DNA of 8,240 nucleotides from Pseudomonadales bacterium (GCA_023255355.1 JALRIU010000051.1:1-8240); one strand, 5' to 3'. Counted from the stretch's first letter, positions 1 to 7,015 are shown. The notes: generated by a model from the sequence alone, not told the origin. Program-made: numbers and translations.

Positions 1-848
1 GGGAAGGCAAGCTAGATGATAAAGACGTCGAAATTAATGTCACAGCTGATCAAGTCGGCGTTGAAATCATGGCTCCGCCAGGCATGGAAGAGATGACATC
101 ACAGCTTCAATCGATGTTTTCAAACATGTCGCGCGACAATAAAAAGACGCGCAAAATGACTATCAAAGCGGCCTATAAAAAAGTTTTAGACGAAGAGTCC
201 TCGCGCCTAGTTAATGAAGAACAAATCAAGGCTCAAGCGCTTGAGCGCGCACAACAACATGGCATCGTATTTATCGATGAGATTGATAAGATTGTAAAGC
301 GCCAAGAAAGCAGCGGTGGCGATGTTTCGCGCGAGGGTGTACAACGCGATTTGCTGCCCCTTATTGAAGGCTGCAGTGTTAGCACCAAATACGGCATGGT
401 CCATACTGACCATATCCTATTTATTGCTTCGGGTGCCTTTCATCTCGCCAAACCGTCAGATCTCATTCCAGAACTGCAGGGGCGCTTACCCATCCGCGTT
501 GAACTTAAAGCGTTACGCCCTGAAGATTTTGAACGTATTTTGACAGAGCCCCGAGCGTCTTTATCGGAGCAATATTCAGCACTGCTGGGTACCGAAGGTT
601 TAAGTGTTAGCTTCACCGATGACGCCATCAAAAAGATCGCACAAATTGCCTGGGACGTTAACGAAAGCACCGAAAACATTGGCGCGCGTCGCTTACATAC
701 GCTGATGGAACGTCTCACCGAAGAACTGTCTTTTGATGCGGCTGATTTGGCAGCAAAAGGCGAGAACATCACAATAGATGCCGACTATGTCCAAAATCAT
801 CTTGGTCATCTCGCTGTCGATCAAGATCTCAGCCAATATATTCTTTAG
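1..848 (+). CDS. hslU: HslU, ATPase subunit of the HslUV protease (5' end cut off by window)
   Basis: This is the AAA+ unfoldase ring that feeds substrates into the HslV peptidase in the cytoplasm. The frame is open from base 3, giving 281 residues that correspond to about residue 163 to the end of the 443-residue E. coli protein; the ATG at 69 is internal. The fragment starts in the intermediate (I) domain (MAPPGMEEMTSQLQSMF is nearly identical to E. coli). Walker B GIVFIDEIDK is encoded at about 261-290, the arginine-finger segment PELQGRLPIR at about 468-497, and the sensor-2 motif GARRLH near 681-698. The C-terminus DLSQYIL is the tail type that docks into HslV pockets. The Walker A motif must lie upstream of the window, and hslV would be expected just before it. 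Nothing in the visible part suggests loss of function. Confidence 0.97.
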   Translation, partial: EGKLDDKDVEINVTADQVGVEIMAPPGMEEMTSQLQSMFSNMSRDNKKTRKMTIKAAYKKVLDEESSRLVNEEQIKAQALERAQQHGIVFIDEIDKIVKRQESSGGDVSREGVQRDLLPLIEGCSVSTKYGMVHTDHILFIASGAFHLAKPSDLIPELQGRLPIRVELKALRPEDFERILTEPRASLSEQYSALLGTEGLSVSFTDDAIKKIAQIAWDVNESTENIGARRLHTLMERLTEELSFDAADLAAKGENITIDADYVQNHLGHLAVDQDLSQYIL

Positions 849-857
849 GTAATGACT

Positions 858-1232
858 ATGACTCCTAGCGCCATCAAACTTCATCGAAAATCGAAAACCT
901 TGGAGATTCACTTTGGTGATGGCGCCCAATTTACTCTTGCTGCTGAGTATTTGCGGGTCTATTCTCCTTCGGCCGAAGTCAGAGGTCACGGTGTTGGTAA
1001 TGAGGTACTTCAAGTAGGCAAGATTAACGTCGGCATTGAAAGTATCGAAACCGCTGGCAATTATGCGCTTAAAATCGTGTTCGACGATGGCCATGATACC
1101 GGACTATATGGCTGGGGCTACTTACGTGAGCTAGGTGAAAACTATTCCACCATGTGGCAAGACTATTTAGACCGCATGAACGCAGCGGGCGAAAATCGTG
1201 ATCCTGATGTCAGTGTAGTTAAGTTAATCTAA
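858..1232 (+). CDS. DUF971 (GBBH-like N-terminal domain) protein
   Basis: This is a small protein of 124 residues covering essentially one DUF971 domain, the fold that also forms the N-terminus of gamma-butyrobetaine hydroxylases. The opening TPSAIKLHRKSKTLEI and the late segment GWGYLRELGENYSTMWQDYL match the family. No catalytic oxygenase domain is present, and the biochemical role of stand-alone members is not established; links to iron-sulfur cluster proteins have been proposed for relatives. The gene follows hslU by 9 bases and is probably co-transcribed with it, as in Pseudomonas. Two ATG codons compete, at 852 and 858. I prefer 858 because AGG at 847-849, overlapping the hslU stop, lies 8 bases before it, whereas it is only 2 bases before 852. 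Starting at 852 would add Met-Thr. Confidence 0.88.
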   Translation: MTPSAIKLHRKSKTLEIHFGDGAQFTLAAEYLRVYSPSAEVRGHGVGNEVLQVGKINVGIESIETAGNYALKIVFDDGHDTGLYGWGYLRELGENYSTMWQDYLDRMNAAGENRDPDVSVVKLI

Positions 1233-1268
1233 CAATAACTAATTAAGTTGCGATATCAAAATCATGGA

Positions 1269-1302
1269 CCTACCGCCATGGTAGGAGCTCAATTTATTGA
1301 GC
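1269..1302. repeat. Tandem hairpins resembling a GTAG-type REP element
   Basis: Two perfect hairpins lie one base apart in the convergent gap between the DUF971 gene and tatC. The first is CCTACC-GCCAT-GGTAGG (1269-1285, 6-bp stem). The second is GCTCAA-TTTA-TTGAGC (1287-1302, 6-bp stem). Read on the + strand, GTAGGAGC followed by a palindrome ending GAGCGA resembles Pseudomonas REP sequences, which begin GTAGGAGCGAG and end CTCGCGA. Those carry a GTAG tetranucleotide at the foot of a hairpin, the signature recognised by REP-associated tyrosine transposases. No T-run follows on either strand, so it is not a classical intrinsic terminator, though hairpins here may still limit read-through or protect 3' ends. 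Confidence 0.5.
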
Positions 1303-1343
1303 GAAATTAAACGACCACAATCTAGTGCTAATTCTGACGCACG

Positions 1344-2081
1344 CTATTCTTCAGAGTCCTCTTTAGGCTCAACAAATCTGCCAAAGAAAATACCAACCTC
1401 GAACAACATCCACACAGGCACAGCGAGCAGTGACTGTGAAATAACATCGGGCGGGGTAAGCAGCATACCGATAACAAAACATCCCACTACGATATAAGGC
1501 CGTTTGGCTGCTAGTGACTGTGAAGTTGTCACCCCCGACATAATCAGCAATACCGTCGCGACCGGCACTTCAAAAGCAATACCGAAGGCAAAGAATAGCT
1601 TTAGAATGAAATCTAAATAGCTATTGATATCGGTCATCACGGTAACGTTTTCGGGCCCCACCGAGGTAAAAAACCCAAAAATCAATGGAAAGACAATGTA
1701 ATAGGCAAAGGCTATGCCGGCGTAAAACAATAAGATGGACGATAACAACAGAGGAATAGCGATACGCTTCTCGTTTTTATACAAACCCGGCGCAATAAAT
1801 GCCCAAGCTTGATACAAAAGAATCGGCACAGCGATAAAAATAGACAGCACCAAAGTCAACTTGAAGGGCGTTAGAAAGGGAGATGCCACTTCAGTAGCAA
1901 TCATCGTTGAGCCCTCGGGCAAGAATCGCCGCAAGGGTTCAGAGATATAGGCATAGATATCATTGGCAAAGTTAAACAAACCAATGAAAACGACTAATAC
2001 AGCAAAAAGACCACGCAGGATACGCGAGCGTAATTCCAATAAGTGCTCTACTAACGGAGATTTCTGATCGCTATCACTCAC
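1344..2081 (-). CDS. tatC: TatC, twin-arginine translocase receptor subunit
   Basis: TatC is the polytopic inner-membrane subunit that, with TatB, recognises twin-arginine signal peptides and recruits TatA to export folded proteins. The protein has 245 residues, a normal length. Visible landmarks are the N-terminal HLLELR (13-18), Pro49 in the first periplasmic loop, the cytoplasmic FIAPGLYKNEKR with Glu104 (equivalent to E. coli E103, used in signal-peptide recognition), Glu171 in FEVPV, and TPPDVISQ (209-216). Six hydrophobic segments fit at roughly 20-38, 71-92, 110-135, 155-180, 195-209 and 214-233. The start is GTG, within a 4-base GTGA overlap with the tatB stop, which implies translational coupling. 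It is the last gene of the ubi-his-tat cluster. No T-rich terminator follows. Confidence 0.97.
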   Translation of the reverse strand: MSDSDQKSPLVEHLLELRSRILRGLFAVLVVFIGLFNFANDIYAYISEPLRRFLPEGSTMIATEVASPFLTPFKLTLVLSIFIAVPILLYQAWAFIAPGLYKNEKRIAIPLLLSSILLFYAGIAFAYYIVFPLIFGFFTSVGPENVTVMTDINSYLDFILKLFFAFGIAFEVPVATVLLIMSGVTTSQSLAAKRPYIVVGCFVIGMLLTPPDVISQSLLAVPVWMLFEVGIFFGRFVEPKEDSEE

Positions 2082-2452
2082 TTGTCTTCGCTCTTAGCAG
2101 GCACAGCCTGCTCAGTAGATTGCTCACTGGTTGTTGATTGGGATTTATCAGTATCACCGGTTATCGAGTTTTTAACATCATTAATGACGTTTTCACCCAT
2201 GTTGTAGATACTCGACTTAGCGCTATCCATGCGCTCCAAACTGCGCATAACTTCTTCGTTATGAAGCTGGCGACGAATTTCATCTGCGCCAACCTCGCGC
2301 TCAATATCGGATTTAATATCGCGAATACCGCGTCGAATACGGCCTACCCAAAGGCCGGTAGTTCGCAATGCACCTGGAAGACGCTCAGGCCCCAACACAA
2401 CAAGACTGATGACCGCGATCACCAATATCTCGGCAAAACCGATATCAAACAT
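2078..2452 (-). CDS. tatB: TatB, twin-arginine translocase subunit
   Basis: TatB pairs with TatC to form the receptor complex for twin-arginine signal peptides at the inner membrane. At 124 residues it is shorter than the E. coli protein (about 171), with the difference in the variable C-terminal tail. The N-terminus MFDIGFAEILVIAVISLVVL is the single membrane helix and carries the characteristic Glu8. It is followed by the hinge GPERLP (21-26) and a long amphipathic helix. The tail, rich in Ser, Thr, Glu and Gln, is probably disordered. The Glu8 and GPERLP signature separates it from TatA. It begins 7 bases after tatA and overlaps tatC by 4 bases. No strong ribosome site is seen directly before its ATG, so coupling to tatA translation is likely. 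Confidence 0.96.
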   Translation of the reverse strand: MFDIGFAEILVIAVISLVVLGPERLPGALRTTGLWVGRIRRGIRDIKSDIEREVGADEIRRQLHNEEVMRSLERMDSAKSSIYNMGENVINDVKNSITGDTDKSQSTTSEQSTEQAVPAKSEDK

Positions 2453-2459
2453 TTAACTG

Positions 2460-2681
2460 TTACTCAGCCTTATCTTTGCTTTCAGCTTTTTCAGGGGTTA
2501 CATCAATTGCATCGTCTTGTTGTTCAACGGCTTTCTTGTCATCGCTCATAGACTCTTTAAAGCCCTTAATAGCGCCACCAAGATCACCACCTAAACCACG
2601 CAAACGCTTAGTGCCGAACAACATCACCACAATCACCAAAATAATGAGCAATTGCCAAATACTAATACCACCTACACCCAT
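2460..2681 (-). CDS. tatA: TatA, twin-arginine translocase pore-forming subunit
   Basis: TatA is the abundant small subunit that polymerises at the TatBC receptor to let folded proteins cross the inner membrane. The 73-residue protein starts MGVGGISIWQLLIILVIVVM, a single membrane helix with polar Gln10 (equivalent to E. coli Q8). It continues with the hinge LFGTKRLRGLGGDLGGAIKG and Phe41, the expected amphipathic helix. The acidic, lysine-rich tail from about residue 45 is typically unstructured. A purine-rich GAGAGAG stretch lies just upstream of the ATG and serves as the ribosome site. The gene follows hisE after 26 bases, so the tat genes probably share the long ubi-his-tat transcript. 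Only one TatA/E-type gene is present here. Confidence 0.97.
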   Translation of the reverse strand: MGVGGISIWQLLIILVIVVMLFGTKRLRGLGGDLGGAIKGFKESMSDDKKAVEQQDDAIDVTPEKAESKDKAE

Positions 2682-2707
2682 GGTTTTCTCTCTCTTATCA
2701 ATAAAAA

Positions 2708-3040
2708 TTAAGCAGGATGACGTTGACGTTTTTCTTCCAAACCAGACAAGTTAAAGCGACGCTTCAACTCAGCCAATACATCATCTGCGGTTAAATCTAA
2801 GTGCGACAACATAACTAAACTGTGAAACCACAAGTCAGCGACTTCACCAATCAATGCCTGTTGGTCCCCTTCAGGGTTTGAATCCTTGGCGGCGATAATC
2901 ACTTCGGTACATTCTTCGCCTACTTTCTCAAGTATCTTGTTTAATCCTTTAGCATGTAGGGACGCTACATAGGAGCTTTCTTCCGAAGCGTTTTTACGCT
3001 GCTCTAATACTTGCTGGAGTTCCTTTAATACGTCACTCAT
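2708..3040 (-). CDS. hisE: HisE, phosphoribosyl-ATP pyrophosphatase
   Basis: HisE removes pyrophosphate from N1-phosphoribosyl-ATP to give phosphoribosyl-AMP, the second step of histidine biosynthesis, in the cytoplasm. The 110-residue protein has the all-alpha MazG/HisE signature: the metal-binding glutamates in EKVGEECTEVIIAAK (38-52, with Glu42, Glu43 and Glu46) and the second-helix motif EVADLWFHSLVML (66-78, Glu66 and Asp69). The preceding SSYVASLHAKG (22-32) is also typical. In E. coli this activity is fused to the C-terminus of HisI; here it is a separate protein. Its ATG overlaps the hisI stop in an ATGA, so the two consecutive pathway enzymes are probably made in a coupled fashion. 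Confidence 0.97.
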   Translation of the reverse strand: MSDVLKELQQVLEQRKNASEESSYVASLHAKGLNKILEKVGEECTEVIIAAKDSNPEGDQQALIGEVADLWFHSLVMLSHLDLTADDVLAELKRRFNLSGLEEKRQRHPA

Positions 3041-3429
3041 TTCGCATAAATCTCTTCTGCTGACTTAATGACTGGATCAACATCAACCCATTCACCGTCG
3101 CGCCAGACTTTATAAAAACAACTTTCACGCCCAGTGTGGCAAGCGATACCACCCACTTGGGTAACCTGCATGACAATCGCATCGCTATCACAATCAAGTC
3201 GAAGTTCATGCAACTTTTGCACGTGACCAGATTCTTCACCCTTGCGCCATAACTTCTTGCGAGAACGCGAATAGTAAATAGCTCGTCCTTCTTGTAAGGT
3301 CAAGGCGAGTGCTTCGCGATTCATCCAAGCCATCATTAGGATGCGACCGGACGAATGATCTTGAGCAATCGCTGCTACAAGTCCATCACTGTTCCATTTA
3401 ACGCTATCTAAAAAGGCTTGATTGTTCAC
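3037..3429 (-). CDS. hisI: HisI, phosphoribosyl-AMP cyclohydrolase
   Basis: HisI opens the adenine ring of phosphoribosyl-AMP, the third step of histidine biosynthesis, acting on the product of HisE encoded next to it. The 130 residues cover the complete stand-alone enzyme. Motifs visible are WMN (35-37), SRSRKKLWRKGEESGHVQ (54-71), DCDSDA (79-84, metal-binding aspartates and Cys80) and ACHTGRESCF (96-105, Cys97 and Cys104). Together these supply the zinc and magnesium ligands known for the family. The start is GTG, preceded at good distance by GAGAG; the next in-frame ATG (codon 32) would remove conserved sequence. It begins 31 bases after ubiB, the widest gap in the cluster, and overlaps hisE by 4 bases. 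Confidence 0.97.
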   Translation of the reverse strand: MNNQAFLDSVKWNSDGLVAAIAQDHSSGRILMMAWMNREALALTLQEGRAIYYSRSRKKLWRKGEESGHVQKLHELRLDCDSDAIVMQVTQVGGIACHTGRESCFYKVWRDGEWVDVDPVIKSAEEIYAK

Positions 3430-3449
3430 GATGCTCTCTCAAAACACTA

Positions 3450-3478
3450 ATTATGCAGTGCTATCTTTTTAGCAGCAA
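3450..3478 (-). promoter_or_regulatory. Possible internal sigma-70 promoter upstream of hisI
   Basis: On the - strand TTGCTG (3473-3478) and CATAAT (3450-3455) are separated by 17 bases. They match the -35 and -10 consensus at 3 and 5 of 6 positions. The site spans the end of ubiB and lies in the widest gap of the cluster, so it could give the his-tat genes an independent transcript. The -35 is weak and such matches arise by chance, so this is only a candidate. Confidence 0.22.
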
Positions 3479-5077
3479 GGTAAGAACGACGCCAAGCCCA
3501 AAAAAGCCGATGTATTCTGACGATGTGGCTTGTTCAGCGCTACTAAATACTGCAATCGCCGACAATAACAGCAAAAGCGTAAGTACCAAACTATTTGACC
3601 TGCGCAAACCTTTAAGTTCAGTTTGCAGACTTTCTAGCTCACGCGAAGACTGCTGCGGAACGATGGGTTGATTTAGACGATCCAGCAATCTATCAGGCAC
3701 TTTAGGCAATTGCTCCAACCATCCTGGCAGACGTGCCTCAACCATAGACAATACATTTTTGGGTGAATAACGTTCTTTCATCCAAGCTTCTAAGAAAGGT
3801 TTAGCCGTCTCCCAAAGGTCTAATTGCGGGTAGAGCTCACGGCCTAACCCTTCAATATTTAGCAAGGTTTTTTGTAACAAAACCAACGATGGCTGAACTT
3901 GCATATCAAAACGACGGGCCGTACTAAATAAATAAATTAGCAATTGACCAAAAGAAATTTCACCCAAGGGTTTTTGAAAAATAGGTTCACACACAGAGCG
4001 GATCGCGCCTTCAAACTCGTGCGCCTTGGTTTGGGGCGGGACCCAACCACACTCAATGTGCAGGTCAGCCACCATGCGATAATCGCGGTTAAAAATCGCC
4101 AGTAAATTGCGCGCTAAATAATAACGATCAAAATCCGTTAGGCTGCCAATGATGGCACAATCAATTCCCATGTATTGGGGGTCATCAGGATGCTCTCTAG
4201 AAACAAAAATATTGCCAGGGTGCATATCAGCGTGAAAAAAGTTATCGCGAAACAATTGGGTAAAGAAAATTTCAACACCACGTTCTGCCAATAACTTCAT
4301 ATTGGTCCCCTGCGCCTCTAATTGAGCAAGGTCAGTGACAGGAATTGCATAGATACGCTCCATCACCATCACGTTATGACGGGTATAGTCCCAATACACT
4401 TTTGGAATATACAACAGATGTGAGTCTTCAAAATTACGCCTTAATTGCGAGGTATTAGCTGCCTCACGCTGTAAATCTAATTCATCAAAAATAGTATGTT
4501 CGTAGTCCTCAACGACTTCGAGAGGACGCAATCGACGGCCATCTGGCAAGAAGCGCTGTAACAATCCGGCGATGGTATAGAGAAGCTTCATATCTGAAGC
4601 TATCACTCGATCAATGCCCGGACGCACCACCTTAACAACCACATCTGAACCGTCTTTTAATGTCGCTGCGTGCACCTGCGCGACCGATGCTGAGGCCATT
4701 GGCTCAATGGTAAATGAAGCAAAAAGCTCGTCTACACTCGCACCAAGTTGCTGCTCGATAAGTTGTTTTGCAACCTCTGAAGAAAACGGCGGCACATTGT
4801 CTTGTAACTGGGCAAGCTCATCGGCAACATCGGGCGGTAAAAGGTCGCGACGGGTCGATAATACCTGACCGAATTTAACAAATACTGGACCTAAATCTTC
4901 AAGTGCACGACGCAGCCGCTCGCCGCGGGACATATTTGGTGTTGGCCACAAACGCAATGGTGAATAGCGCAACAATAATACGAAAGCGGCAGGTAATTTA
5001 TCCTGCGGCAATAATTTATCTATGCGATAACGCACAGCCACTCTTAAAATTTTTAACAAACGTCTCAAACGAATCAC
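3461..5077 (-). CDS. ubiB: UbiB, atypical kinase/ATPase of ubiquinone biosynthesis
   Basis: UbiB is a membrane-anchored member of the ABC1/ADCK/UbiB protein-kinase-like family; ATPase activity is known for relatives, and it is needed for coenzyme Q production. The 538-residue length fits (E. coli about 546). The family-specific KFGQ motif is at 68-71 and is followed by LSTRRDLLPP. The alanine-rich loop that replaces the P-loop is ASASVAQVH (128-136), and the candidate ATP-site lysine is Lys149. The catalytic loop is HADMHPGNIFV (282-292), and the DFG-equivalent is GIDCAIIG (304-311). Two C-terminal hydrophobic segments (about 496-513 and 522-536) form the usual membrane anchor. The GTG start overlaps the ubiJ stop by 4 bases and has GGAG 7 bases upstream, inside ubiJ. 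Alanine stands where E. coli has glycine in IDCG. Confidence 0.97.
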   Translation of the reverse strand: MIRLRRLLKILRVAVRYRIDKLLPQDKLPAAFVLLLRYSPLRLWPTPNMSRGERLRRALEDLGPVFVKFGQVLSTRRDLLPPDVADELAQLQDNVPPFSSEVAKQLIEQQLGASVDELFASFTIEPMASASVAQVHAATLKDGSDVVVKVVRPGIDRVIASDMKLLYTIAGLLQRFLPDGRRLRPLEVVEDYEHTIFDELDLQREAANTSQLRRNFEDSHLLYIPKVYWDYTRHNVMVMERIYAIPVTDLAQLEAQGTNMKLLAERGVEIFFTQLFRDNFFHADMHPGNIFVSREHPDDPQYMGIDCAIIGSLTDFDRYYLARNLLAIFNRDYRMVADLHIECGWVPPQTKAHEFEGAIRSVCEPIFQKPLGEISFGQLLIYLFSTARRFDMQVQPSLVLLQKTLLNIEGLGRELYPQLDLWETAKPFLEAWMKERYSPKNVLSMVEARLPGWLEQLPKVPDRLLDRLNQPIVPQQSSRELESLQTELKGLRRSNSLVLTLLLLLSAIAVFSSAEQATSSEYIGFFGLGVVLTLLLKR

Positions 5078-5715
5078 GACCCAGCTCCACGTTGACGACG
5101 ATTACGTAGCTGCATAACACGAGCACGCATACGCTCAATATCAATATTTAATTTAGCCACGCCATCGACCCACTGATCAACATCAGCACGGGTAGGGAGC
5201 AACTTGGACTCTTCGTACAAATGTTTTTCAATTCGAGTTTGTAACTTTGGTGGCAAGGTCTTAGCAAATTTTGCGGCACGACGAATGCCCACACCCACTT
5301 GGTGGGCGGGAACGTCACCAATAATCTCAGCGATGGGCTCTTCCCAATCAACATCGAGGTGTTTAAATATTTGCTGTAATTCAATCAATGGGCCACTTTT
5401 ACCGTGCACACTGATATCACTGTTAATCAATGCGCCTGCCGGATCTTCAGCAGTAGCCAGTTGGGTGAAGTCTTTTAACGAGCCAACGATTCGTGTCGTC
5501 ACAGGCCCATCGTAATGCTCGCTTAAACGCATCGGAGCATCGATGTGAATAAACAAAATAAGAGCAGGCTCTGTGCATTCTATGGCGAATACCTGACCGT
5601 GCAGAGACTCAAGTGTCAAGGTGGTCCCTGGATCGTAACGCAATGCAAAATTAATCGCTCGCTCCAGAGTAGCGACCGCTGCAGTGCGCAACATATTAGG
5701 TGAGTTGATCGCCAT
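5074..5715 (-). CDS. ubiJ: UbiJ, SCP2-domain accessory factor of ubiquinone biosynthesis
   Basis: UbiJ is a non-catalytic member of the aerobic ubiquinone (Ubi) complex; with UbiK it is thought to present lipid intermediates to the modifying enzymes. From the chosen ATG at 5713-5715 the protein has 213 residues (E. coli 201). An SCP2-like sterol-carrier domain occupies roughly residues 10-115. A charged helical C-terminus includes IDIERMRARVMQLRNR, which resembles the coiled coil used to bind UbiK. Sequence conservation is low, so the call leans on the position between ubiE and ubiB as well as on the domain pattern. The reading frame extends to 5757, but that would overlap ubiE; the ATG at 5715 lies 4 bases after the ubiE stop. 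No good ribosome site is visible, consistent with coupling to ubiE. Confidence 0.9.
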   Translation of the reverse strand: MAINSPNMLRTAAVATLERAINFALRYDPGTTLTLESLHGQVFAIECTEPALILFIHIDAPMRLSEHYDGPVTTRIVGSLKDFTQLATAEDPAGALINSDISVHGKSGPLIELQQIFKHLDVDWEEPIAEIIGDVPAHQVGVGIRRAAKFAKTLPPKLQTRIEKHLYEESKLLPTRADVDQWVDGVAKLNIDIERMRARVMQLRNRRQRGAGS

Positions 5716-5719
5716 GACG

Positions 5720-6469
5720 CTAGGGCTTGGTGCCCTTATGCAAAGCAACAATACCACCGGTCATATTGTAAAAATCGCATTGCTCAAAGCCAGCCTCTTG
5801 CATCATTCCCTTCAAGGTTTCTTGATCAGGATGCATACGAATACTCTCGGCGAGATATTGGTAACTTTCAGCATCACCAGCAACAAGCTGCCCGAGTTTA
5901 GGCAAAATTGAGAACGAATAGGTATCGTAAGCCTTTTGCAACATTGGATTTTCAGGATGAGAAAACTCTAACACCAGCAATCTACCACCGGGTTTTAGAA
6001 CGCGCAGTATTGAGCGAAGCGCCGCGTCTTTATCGGTCACGTTGCGAAGACCGAAAGCGATAGTCACAACATCAAAACTGTTGTCATCGAATGGAAGACA
6101 CTCGGCATTGGCTTGCACATATTCAACATTGCCGACAACGCCTAGATCAGTCAATTTATCACGACCGACACGAATCATAGAGTCGTTAATATCAGCGAGA
6201 ACGACTTTACCCTCTGGGCCAACAAGTCGCGAAAACTTAGCGGTTAAATCGCCTGTGCCACCGGCAAGGTCAAGCACCGCATTACCTTTGCGCACGCCTG
6301 AAACCTCAATAGTAAAACGTTTCCAAACACGATGGATACCAGCAGACATCAAGTCATTCATGATATCGTATTTGGCCGCTACGGAATGAAATACTCCCGC
6401 CACCATGCCGACTTTATCTTCGACATTGACCGTTTTATATCCAAAGTGGGTTGTTTTATCTTCAGCCAT
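5720..6469 (-). CDS. ubiE: UbiE, ubiquinone/menaquinone C-methyltransferase
   Basis: UbiE is an S-adenosylmethionine-dependent methyltransferase that C-methylates the benzoquinol intermediate of ubiquinone, and demethylmenaquinol in organisms that make menaquinone. The 249 residues align over the full length with E. coli UbiE (251). Family signatures are KYDIMNDLMSAGIHRVWKR (33-51), the SAM-binding motif LDLAGGTGDL (66-75), the acidic strand end VLADIN (90-95), FGLRNVTDKDAALR (139-152), RVLKPGGRLLVLEF (156-169) and AESIRMHPDQ (207-216). It is the first gene of the ubiE-ubiJ-ubiB-hisIE-tatABC cluster. The ATG at 6467-6469 has only a weak AGG close by, but the length and N-terminus (THFGYKTV) support it. 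Confidence 0.98.
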   Translation of the reverse strand: MAEDKTTHFGYKTVNVEDKVGMVAGVFHSVAAKYDIMNDLMSAGIHRVWKRFTIEVSGVRKGNAVLDLAGGTGDLTAKFSRLVGPEGKVVLADINDSMIRVGRDKLTDLGVVGNVEYVQANAECLPFDDNSFDVVTIAFGLRNVTDKDAALRSILRVLKPGGRLLVLEFSHPENPMLQKAYDTYSFSILPKLGQLVAGDAESYQYLAESIRMHPDQETLKGMMQEAGFEQCDFYNMTGGIVALHKGTKP

Positions 6470-6487
6470 AACCTAATTCACAATCAG

Positions 6488-6510
6488 CGCCGCGATCCAC
6501 TACCGCGGCG
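6488..6510. other. GC-rich hairpin in the ubiE leader
   Basis: A perfect 7-bp inverted repeat, CGCCGCG (6488-6494) and CGCGGCG (6504-6510), encloses a 9-base loop. It lies 18 bases before the ubiE start and 48 bases after the heat-shock gene stop. On the - strand no T-run follows, so it is not a standard intrinsic terminator. If the candidate promoter at 6519-6547 is used, the stem would sit almost at the 5' end of the ubi-his-tat mRNA, where such stems often slow decay. Confidence 0.55.
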
Positions 6511-6518
6511 ATGATGGT

Positions 6519-6547
6519 ATTGTAAACGTCTAGGCTAACGATGGCTA
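6519..6547 (-). promoter_or_regulatory. Candidate sigma-70 promoter for the ubiE operon
   Basis: On the - strand TAGCCA (6542-6547) and TACAAT (6519-6524) are separated by exactly 17 bases and match the -35 and -10 consensus at 4 and 5 of 6 positions. Transcription would begin near 6512, just ahead of the GC hairpin and about 45 bases upstream of ubiE. This is a fair but unproven match in the only sizeable gap before the cluster. Confidence 0.35.
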
Positions 6548-6558
6548 TGTATTGCGCG

Positions 6559-6978
6559 CTATTGAATGATAATTCGTTGTGGCTGTTGAATTTCTTCTGC
6601 TTTTTTAGGCACGCTAATCGATAATATACCTTCGTTATAACTCGCACTTATCGCGGCAGCATCAACATCGGTGGTGAACTCTAATTTGCGCTGGTAAGGT
6701 TGCGTTGCGATTTCTTGACGTAAGGCTTTGAAGGATTCCGGCAAATCACAAGAACGTTGGGCCTTCACCGTTAAGATATTATCTTGCCAGCTCACATCAA
6801 CCTTAGTCTTATCGACACCAGGCATATCAAGTAATATCAAATACGCCTCGTCGCTTTCAAATAGATTCATAGCTGGCTGGGTGACAACTTTCTGTGCAGA
6901 ACGTTGCATCCGATTAAAGGCGCGATCAAAATCAAAAAATGGGTTTAGTGCAGTTAATTCTCGACGTGGTAGTGTCAT
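6559..6978 (-). CDS. Hsp20/alpha-crystallin family small heat shock protein
   Basis: This is an ATP-independent holdase that binds unfolding proteins in the cytoplasm and hands them to DnaK/ClpB. The 139 residues show the family plan. A short N-terminal arm (1-37, with NPFFDFDRAFNRM) is followed by an alpha-crystallin domain from about 38 to 125. That domain contains LLDMPGVDKTKVDVSWQDN (49-67) and the consensus NEGILSISVPKK (115-126). A short tail ends with the I-x-I motif as RIIIQ (Ile136, Ile138), which links oligomers. It is IbpA-like in size, but orthology to ibpA cannot be settled here. The ATG is preceded by GAGGA at good spacing. Two sigma-32-like promoters lie upstream at 7016-7043 and 7112-7139, fitting heat induction. 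No ROSE-type thermometer pairing with the ribosome site is evident. Confidence 0.95.
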   Translation of the reverse strand: MTLPRRELTALNPFFDFDRAFNRMQRSAQKVVTQPAMNLFESDEAYLILLDMPGVDKTKVDVSWQDNILTVKAQRSCDLPESFKALRQEIATQPYQRKLEFTTDVDAAAISASYNEGILSISVPKKAEEIQQPQRIIIQ

Positions 6979-7015
6979 GGTTTTATCCTCAATGATAGTT
7001 TGTCTACACTACTAT

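Noticed and set aside
693..1094. 133-codon open frame on the - strand across the end of hslU and the DUF971 gene
   Set aside because: It lies antisense to two well-recognised genes, resembles no family I know, and has composition expected of a shadow frame.
1233..1343. Classical intrinsic terminator between the converging operons
   Set aside because: The hairpins at 1269-1302 lack a following T-run on both strands, so I list them as REP-like rather than as a terminator.
5716..5757. Longer ubiJ starting at 5757
   Set aside because: The extra 14 residues overlap the ubiE end and do not look like UbiJ. The ATG at 5715 gives a family-like length and sits 4 bases after the ubiE stop.
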